A stretch of 64,000 nucleotides of DNA from Akebia trifoliata (Eukaryota; Streptophyta; Magnoliopsida; Ranunculales; Lardizabalaceae): contig CM030714.1 of NCBI GenBank assembly GCA_017979445.1, positions 43,973,220 to 44,037,219 on the forward strand. Reading direction: 5' to 3'. The translations under genes and the position numbers were made by a program. The notes under the pieces were generated by a model. It was not told the DNA's origin, searched no databases, and saw nothing but the letters and a program-made list of their open reading frames with translations. This document shows, in pieces, positions 57,401-64,000 of the stretch; within the stretch, counting starts at the first letter, position 1; every line of letters starts with the position of its first letter.

Positions 57401-60400
57401 TTAATTTTGGTTCTAGTTTAGTAGTTTAATGTACAATTCATGGAAGGGATCATATCTTTTTCCCTTTGGGGTTTAAGATACACTTATATTCACCATAGAG
57501 GCGTTTTGAGTTTTGATATGTTGGGGAATTGTTGTTATTTGTTATATATTTATGATGTTAACAACATAAAATTGTTTTACTTATGAAAAAAATAACAAAG
57601 AGTTGAAGAAAAAAATATTCTCGTTTCACCAATGTTGTTCTGGGTTATTATGCGGAGTTGCTTCTATGTTTTTATAAAAATTCTCTCTGGCCTATGTAAC
57701 AAAGACACAAGTATGTCAATTCCTGACACTGGCATGAAGCTCACAAATCCTGACATGCCAACACATCCATATAGTTTATAGATTGTTCCCATATGTTATT
57801 TAAATACTTTATTTCACATTATGTGTAAAATATAGTTGATGCAATTGGAAAAGATGCTCTAGCTAAAATCATATAGATTATGACTGAAAACAAAATTGTT
57901 TGAATAAATTAGTTAGTGTCAATCACTATGCAAACTGAAGGTGCCAGCTTGCTAAGTTGATTTGCTCATTGAGCATTGATACCATGACCTGGGCTCAAAA
58001 ACCTGCCTTCACCTACTAAGTAATGATCACTATTCTTGCTTACCCAGCAAAAAAAAAATGTTGATCACTCTGCAAACACCTGAGCACATCACAGTGTCTG
58101 ACATGACGAATCCTTAGAAAATGGAGTATCTTTTACATAATCCTTTACTTGCGCAATAATTGGAGAGGTAGGAAAGAAAGGAAATTGATTTTTCTGGATT
58201 TTTTTTTTCATTTATCTCTTATTTTACTTCATCCCATCCTAAATTCCTAATCCACTCCATGGCAAAATTCTCTGTAAAATAAAATTTATCTTTGGAAAAG
58301 TCAATTTCCAAAAGAATCAATGTTATTGTTGTGTGCTGTGAATCATCTCTTTGTGATTTACTATAAGAAGTAAACTAGGAAATTAGTGTTCTCAAGTTCA
58401 TCATTTTAATTTTTTAACTTCGATAAGGCGTAATAAAAATTATTCCAGTTATTACTTGGATGGCCATTTACATATTTTTTCTGACAGACTAACTGTTCCT
58501 AGCTAATGATTTTGACATTGTCATCTTCCCACTCATCTAATGAACAAGGATGCATATACACACACACACACATTGACTTGGGTTATTAACCCTCTCTTTG
58601 TTCCATATAAACATATGATACAATCGATTTTGCTCTTTTAGTTTTGAGTGGGAGTTTGCTAAGGCAAGGACAAACTTCCACTTTAAAGTTCCAACTAAGG
58701 TGAATCCACTCTTCAAACAACGACCGCACAGAGCTAAGCAAAACACCCAATGATACCAAATAGAGACATAAAGCAAGCCTGCTAACAACTTATTGCATGG
58801 GCAATTGTATAGTCCTTCTAGCATCCTACTATGATTAGATTACAGCAACATAAGTTGAAGTATAGATGCCTAACTAATATTTCATATCTACTAATGAATG
58901 AATACTATTATGTAGTTTACAATCTCTTTTTACAAGCAATTTATAATTTTATTTTATTTTATGAAATTATCGATTAAATCTCATATTGAGTCATGTGGAA
59001 GTGGAACACAATTTGGTATATTGTGTGGAAATATGTCGAACTTTGATACCATGCTTTGATCTAAAAAACTTATTCAGAAAAAACTCTATTGTGAGCTTTC
59101 CAATTGGAATGAGGTGGTGTTATGCTACCATCTTCCCATTAGTTTAATGAGTTTGGCAGTGCTTTGATACCTCAACCTCCTCCATTATATTTTCTAAATG
59201 TCATGAATGATATGTGAAATTCATGATTAAGGGGTTTACTCTTTTTTTCTTTCTTTCTTTCCAGATGAATCAAGGTGTCAAGGCCAAGACTTTAGACCGT
59301 TGCCATCATGGGATGATGGAAGTGCTTTTAATGACCAGTTCGATGATGGAAATTTCCATAGTGATGGGGACGACTCCAACACACTTGTCTCTCAGCCTCG
59401 TCAGGTTTGTTTTAACTTATTAGTGCTACTTCTGTTCACAGGTTCAGTCACTAGCGGCACCCTTAATTTTGAGGTATCAGCCATTCGGTATCAAGGGTTC
59501 TATTTTAGCAAACTGTTTTTGTCTCTATAATTGATTAATTTGTTATAGTGACAAGGTGACTATTTACAGAATATTATACTCCATTAAATAAAATAATCTG
59601 TTGGTATCAATTACCTAATGTTACCTTCCTCGTTTTTTTTTATCCTTATCAAATTGAAGTTCTTTGCAATTCATGTGATTCTTGTTCTCTTTTCTTAACT
59701 ATCTAGGTAAATAAAATCGAAGTCAAGTATGACAGAACCTCTAAGCAAGTTGATGTTCATGTATTGAAAGAAACACTTTGGAATCATATGCAAGAATCTA
59801 CTAACATGCCTGGAATGGTAAGGCGATTTGTTTCTCTACAGTTGGTCTGGATATTGCTTCTATAATTATTCACTCTACCATACTATTTAAGTGATGGACT
59901 CATCCTTTATGTTTTAACTTGAGAGCCAAGTAAATAAGCAAAACAAATTTTTTGGAAGATTTACAAGAGGAATTTGAAATATTATTTTTTTCTTGGTTAA
60001 TTTGAATCCAACAACGGGAAGCATTTCATCCCTCGGAAGCAAAACTATAGTACCAAACTATATTCCTGCCAATGGTAGGACCATACTTTTATGTACTTTT
60101 CACAAAAAGGCTTCTTATTTAGCATTTTCATGCATATTTTTTAAATATGTAATATTTGAAGTTTTTGTAGCATTCTCAACATCCAAATCATTGTCAATGG
60201 TGTTGTCTTGTACATACATCTTAGATACCTAATCTTCATCAGTTCTATCGGCTTTTGGGCCGATTGTTCTAATATGGCATTTCAGGATAAGTAAAAATGT
60301 TAGGCAATGATTATTTGTACACATGGTATTTTGACTTTGGATTCTTGCAATGAGTTCAAGGAAGTTACTGAGACTTCTTTATCTTATGTGTTGATCTGCT

Positions 60401-60804
60401 GATTTACTTGCATTACAAACATTATACTTTACGAACTCACACATTGCATGCTGCAGGACTTCAAACTTACATAAAGCATAAATGTTGCATAATTTACCCT
60501 TCTACTTCTGTCCTTCACTCACATAACTGGACATTAAAATCTAACTATGAAGGGTGATTCTAGTTATCAAGAGAAATCAATTCCTAATGGGTGGTTACTT
60601 GTTTTTTGAACATAGGAGCGTGAAACTACAGTTTCTTTCAGGCAAGTCTTAGCCACCTTTCCTGTTGACTGCAAGGCAGCTGCACGTGAGGATATCTCAC
60701 CCCATCTCAGTTTCATGTGCCTCTTGCATTTGGCCAATGAGCATGGCTTGAGCATCCGTGGCTGCCCCAGCTTGGATGAGCTGCATATAACCTTTCTATC
60801 ATGA
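54469..60804 (+). CDS. CAPH: Condensin complex subunit 2 (CAP-H / Barren, condensin I kleisin)
   Basis: Kleisin subunit of condensin I. In the family it bridges the SMC2 and SMC4 heads and carries CAP-D2 and CAP-G; it acts in mitotic chromosome condensation. Exons: 54469-54729, 54844-54945, 55015-55132, 55335-55408, 55484-55544, 55623-55823, 55904-56190, 56328-56472, 56555-56811, 56928-56958, 59265-59404, 59707-59817, 60616-60804. All introns are GT-AG and the joined frame gives 658 residues without a stop, close to the Arabidopsis protein (about 670). The N-terminus (SPFFLGSNDD, FSKQQIMDLYQNCIKL, NTWELGLIDHL, ASCTLEAGVKIYS) is the SMC2-binding kleisin domain. VDPLYHQTSAQFDEGGAKG (209-227) is the family signature. 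GPDHWKFRK near 406-414 is also conserved. KKPKKRKL near 434-441 may be a nuclear signal. The last ~80 residues form the winged-helix end. Intron 10 is 2.3 kb. Confidence 0.95.
57936..58063 (+). mobile_element. SINE in CAP-H intron 10
   Basis: The head GAAGGTGCCAGCTTGCTAAG has an A-box-like part, the B-box-like GGGCTCAAAAACC follows, and the element ends in an A tract. The target duplication is ATCACTATGCAAAC (57922-57935) and ATCACTCTGCAAAC (58064-58077), 13 of 14 identical. It lies in sense orientation. Confidence 0.85.
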
Positions 60805-62587
60805 AACCCTGGAGCGACATCAATATGCTTGTGTTTCACTAATACATGTATATGTGGATTGGTAACCATTCTGAATCATGACAATAGACAATTGTAAGCT
60901 TGGCGAATTTCATTTGCTTTCCTCCTGTAATGTGTACATGATGTTATCTAAGTCATTTGGTGATTTATTTATTTTTTGTTTTGTTTTTGGAGGATCATCT
61001 TTTCAAGTGGGAGATTGTAATTCCGGTGGCTTTCCTGTATGTTTTTTTATTAGGCAGGTTGCCTTGACCTTGGGCTTTGTACTTTTGTTCTAATAGAACT
61101 CTACATTTATCCCAAAAAAAGGTCTTATATTGACATAAACAGTTAATCATCAGCATCGAAGCCTTATCTTAAAAAGTTCAACAACGGTTGAACAAATCTT
61201 GTTACTGCATTCAATTCTATCGAGAGCCATATCTTCTGTTAGTTCAATTATGTTCATAGTAGCTCTACCCCAATCTGTGTTTTCTATTAGTCCTATGCTT
61301 CCATTCATTGATCATAAACAGTTGACAGTTTTTAATAAATTGTGATCAAGTGAAGTAGAAAATCTCCGAGACAATTAGTTTTGGGAGTAAAGAACATTCA
61401 CCATTGTAGAATCAAACACATCAAATGATCCCTAATTTGTCTCAATTGCACCAGTCTACATGGAAGTGCATCACCACAGTTATGTCTTAGCATTTAGAAA
61501 TACATCAACTTGAATAAAAAGTTAAAACTTGATTTGATGACCTCGGTGTGAAATGTAGACTATACTTGTCCCATTGCAACCTAATGGCCCATTAGATCGA
61601 TCTACTGGAGAGCAATTTCTATCCTGCCAAAATTCCAATGTGGTGAAAATATCTTGGCCCACCGATCACATGAACCTCTGGTCCATTTTTGCCGCACATC
61701 CACAACAATAGTCCTAATTGATTATTTATAGCCTTTGTATCTAGCATTTTTAATCATGCACCAGAAAAAAAACCTGCAATGTCTTGGAAGTCGTGGTATG
61801 CTTAGTTATTTCTACTAAGCAAAAATTACTATTGTGCATTTTTAATCATGCACCAGAAGTCCATATTTTGTAGCTATCCTTAGGTTTTTGAACTTAGGAT
61901 TGCTGCATAGTGTGCCATCCTAGGTTCAAAAACCTGGACTGTTAAAGCATCTTTACTTATGTTTTCAGAAAGAACAGAGATCGGATCTGAACATAAGAAG
62001 AATGTTTGGTATAAATTACTAATTTCTGCTTTGACCCACAACAATATTTTGCTGGGGATCACCTACAATGTCTTGGAAGTCGTGGTATGCTTAGTTAAGA
62101 TGGTCATGGCTAGTAGGCCACCTCCGACTAGCACAAATGCCATTTCAGCTGATTCTCGTAGGTTAGAAATATTGGTTTGAGCATTTATATAATTCTTGTG
62201 TTGGCCAACCAACGAAAATTCATGTGAACAGAAAGGCTGAAATAGTGCGCAATGTCACTCTCTTCCACGGCTCACCATAATTATCAGGTTGACTGCATGA
62301 ATCCCATTTTTCCCTGTACTTTTTATCAGAACTTTTGACATTGGAACATTACTAGAGAATAAGTGGAACATTGTAAATCGATGAGGATAACACTTAAGAA
62401 AATATACACATGGACTAGTCATCTTTCATCCCAACCTCTTACAACATAAATAATTATTAAAACAGTTTACATAACCGTGTAATCACTAATTTTTACTAAT
62501 GTTCCCCTTCTATAGACGGCTGCGGTGATGATGCATTCGTGCTCGCACAAAAGCAGAATAGAGTTAGAGAACTTTGTACCCATTTGT
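60805..62587. other. Downstream of CAP-H, no gene recognised
   Basis: It probably holds the CAP-H 3' UTR in its first few hundred bases. Two phrases are repeated: GCATTTTTAATCATGCACCA at about 61,746 and 61,837, and AATGTCTTGGAAGTCGTGGT at about 61,778 and 62,068. A hairpin is at 61882-61935. Confidence 0.5.
61882..61935. repeat. Short hairpin with 22-bp arms
   Basis: AGGTTTTTGAACTTAGGATT and its inverted form ATCCTAGGTTCAAAAACCT pair over 22 positions with two mismatches around a 10-base loop. It may be a small MITE relic or a structured RNA. There is no further support. Confidence 0.6.
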
Positions 62588-62701
62588 TTAGTTACCGAAC
62601 ATATGATCGAGCCCACCCCCAGCCTGCAAAGCTACCAATCGGTTCGCTCCTGACACATTATGGATCAGCTGTTGTAGCCATCGTTTCGTTGTTGGATCTT
62701 C
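62588..62701 (-). CDS. Possible terminal exon of an unrecognised gene
   Basis: On the minus strand a good acceptor (TTGTACATGTATTTGCAG) precedes a 37-codon open stretch that starts EDPTTKRWLQQLIHNVSGA and ends GLDHMFGN and a stop. Codon use and composition look like real coding sequence rather than noise. I cannot find a matching upstream exon with a compatible phase within the window, and I do not recognise the family. It may be the end of a gene that continues beyond the window, or a pseudogene piece. Confidence 0.35.
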   Translation of the reverse strand, partial: EDPTTKRWLQQLIHNVSGANRLVALQAGGGLDHMFGN

Positions 62702-64000
62702 CTGCAAATACATGTACAAAATAAAATGAATAAGAATTCCCAAAGATAAAAATAAAAATGACAAAAGATCCTCTGCTTTGGATGACCAATATGCCATGGC
62801 CCAAAGTCACCAGCTTGGATTCCCATTGTGTGCACCCACGAAAGTACCACAGGCCATGAAAACTAAAGATAATACTTGAATGGCATTATCAAGCTAGAAA
62901 CAAATAGGAAACCTCGGACTCAGAGTCGATGAGAGTGTGGGCACTGTTATGGACACAAGAAGAGGCAAGGAGAGTCAGAAATCTCCCAGGTCAAGATTGA
63001 ACCTAAGAAATGAGCCTGACCAACCAACAGAAAGCTTTAGGGATTTTTTGAGAATTCAAGGAATTTGGTACCCTCTATGTTGCTTAATATGGGGGAACCA
63101 AGAACAAATATGTTAAAAGGAATTGAAGGTGCCAGCTAGCTTAGTTGGTAGTCTATGGGTGATTATACCATAGACCCGGGATTCCCGCTATCACTGAGTT
63201 ACTGATCTTACTAAAAACAGGCCTCTTACCATTGAAATATATACAGTGCAGGAGGATGAGGATGTTGATATGGACAAGTGGAAGAAGTTGGAAATTCAAA
63301 ACTACGAAATGGAAGTAAACATGTTAGTAGCAGAACGTCCTTCAAAAAGGTCTAAAGGGTAAAAGCTACATAACAAATAAATTGGTTGTCTTCTCCAACA
63401 ACACACTTGGATGTTGACATGGATAAGTTGAATTAGGAAATTCAAAATAAGAAATGAGCACAATTTAAAGAATACAAGAATAAGGAGATCATTAAAAGAA
63501 AAAGTTGATTGAGGTTGTAGGGCACACATAATGAAGACCTATGCCGGCACCACTGAGAAGGATCATATTTGAGCAAGTAGAAGCTTCTAAGAGAGTAATA
63601 GTAAAGGCTAGAAACGAACTTCTTAGTAGTAGTAAGAAAATACATGAAGGCACATGCCTTGATCACATATAACGCTACAAAAAGTTGAATAGTGAAATTG
63701 GATTCATGTTGCCAAGCCCAAAATAGCTGGAATATGGTGTAGATGATGATGAAGGATTTGTGTCGGAAATTGGATATTTTGCATAAACGATCTGAAGTTC
63801 GAATGGAAAAGAACTGAATTTGGATATGAAGCACAAAATAATGTAAAGTAACTCTCACATTCAGGGATATAAAAGAAAGAAGAAAGAAAAAAAAATGAAA
63901 CTGTTTGGTTACAGCTCAAGTGCATATTTATTTGGGGCCCAAAAACCAGTAATAAGAGAGGGATATAGTAAACTAAGACCATTTTACTTGAGTAATTAGT
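62702..64000. other. Right end of the window, no gene recognised
   Basis: Apart from a SINE head near 63,129, I see only broken frames. Two short + strand stretches (about 63,250-63,360 and 63,410-63,480) are related to each other (GATGTTGACATGGATAAG, GGAAATTCAAAA) and could come from a decayed tandem repeat or gene. Confidence 0.4.
63129..63228 (+). mobile_element. SINE head, truncated
   Basis: GGTGCCAGCTAGCTTAGTTG is nearly the same start as the SINE in CAP-H intron 10, and a B-box-like CCCGGGATTCCCG follows. No A tail or target duplication is visible. Confidence 0.5.

Noticed and set aside
54469..60804. CAP-H2 (condensin II kleisin) as the identity
   Set aside because: The N-terminal SPFFLGSNDD and the VDPLYHQTSAQFDEGGAKG signature are those of CAP-H of condensin I.
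63442..63982. Minus-strand frames of 92-138 codons at the right end
   Set aside because: Phe/Leu/Tyr-rich complement of an A-rich region; no domain and no splice context.

Overview
This window is nuclear DNA from a flowering plant, probably a woody dicot; the sequence does not allow a closer placement. The base composition is AT-rich, genes carry GT-AG introns, and the space between genes is filled with plant-type transposons (CACTA, MULE, hAT, PIF/Harbinger, TRIM, SINE, solo LTR). Three genes or gene parts matter most: two intact, closely related CC-NB-LRR disease-resistance genes (8163-11477 and 28433-31708), and a complete 13-exon gene for the condensin I kleisin subunit CAP-H (54469-60804). 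All three are on the + strand.

Positions 1-~46,500 form a resistance-gene cluster made of three related segments: A (950-13513), B (13514-33812) and C (33813-~46500). Each segment starts in a decayed CACTA element. It then carries the same Transposase_24 relic, a hairpin motif, a TRIM with 112-bp LTRs and an old SINE. Segments A and B each contain one NLR gene. Segment C contains none in this window. B and C also share a stretch that A lacks: a direct join of the intergenic flank to an NLR 3' flank with the receptor missing, then a hAT element, an LRR pseudogene and a PIF/Harbinger relic. B and C are therefore more closely related to each other than to A, and the NLR content has changed by both gain and loss.

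Insertions present in only one segment can be dated relative to the duplications, because the other segments keep the empty site. They are a CACTA and a SINE in A; a CAP-H exon fragment joined to other exon-like sequence in B; and a 1.3-kb solo LTR in C. C also carries a MULE with a 19-residue MADS-box start (AGAMOUS-like) and a tandem pair of foldback MITEs.

Positions ~46.7-54.4 kb are gene-poor. They hold a near-perfect 1.14-kb foldback element with 9-bp target duplications, and a small MITE. CAP-H follows and reads without a break over 658 codons. Downstream of it I find only a hairpin, a SINE head and one possible terminal exon on the minus strand.

The NLRs would act as intracellular immune receptors and CAP-H in mitotic chromosome condensation. 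Nothing suggests they work together, but a CAP-H exon fragment has been copied into the NLR cluster.
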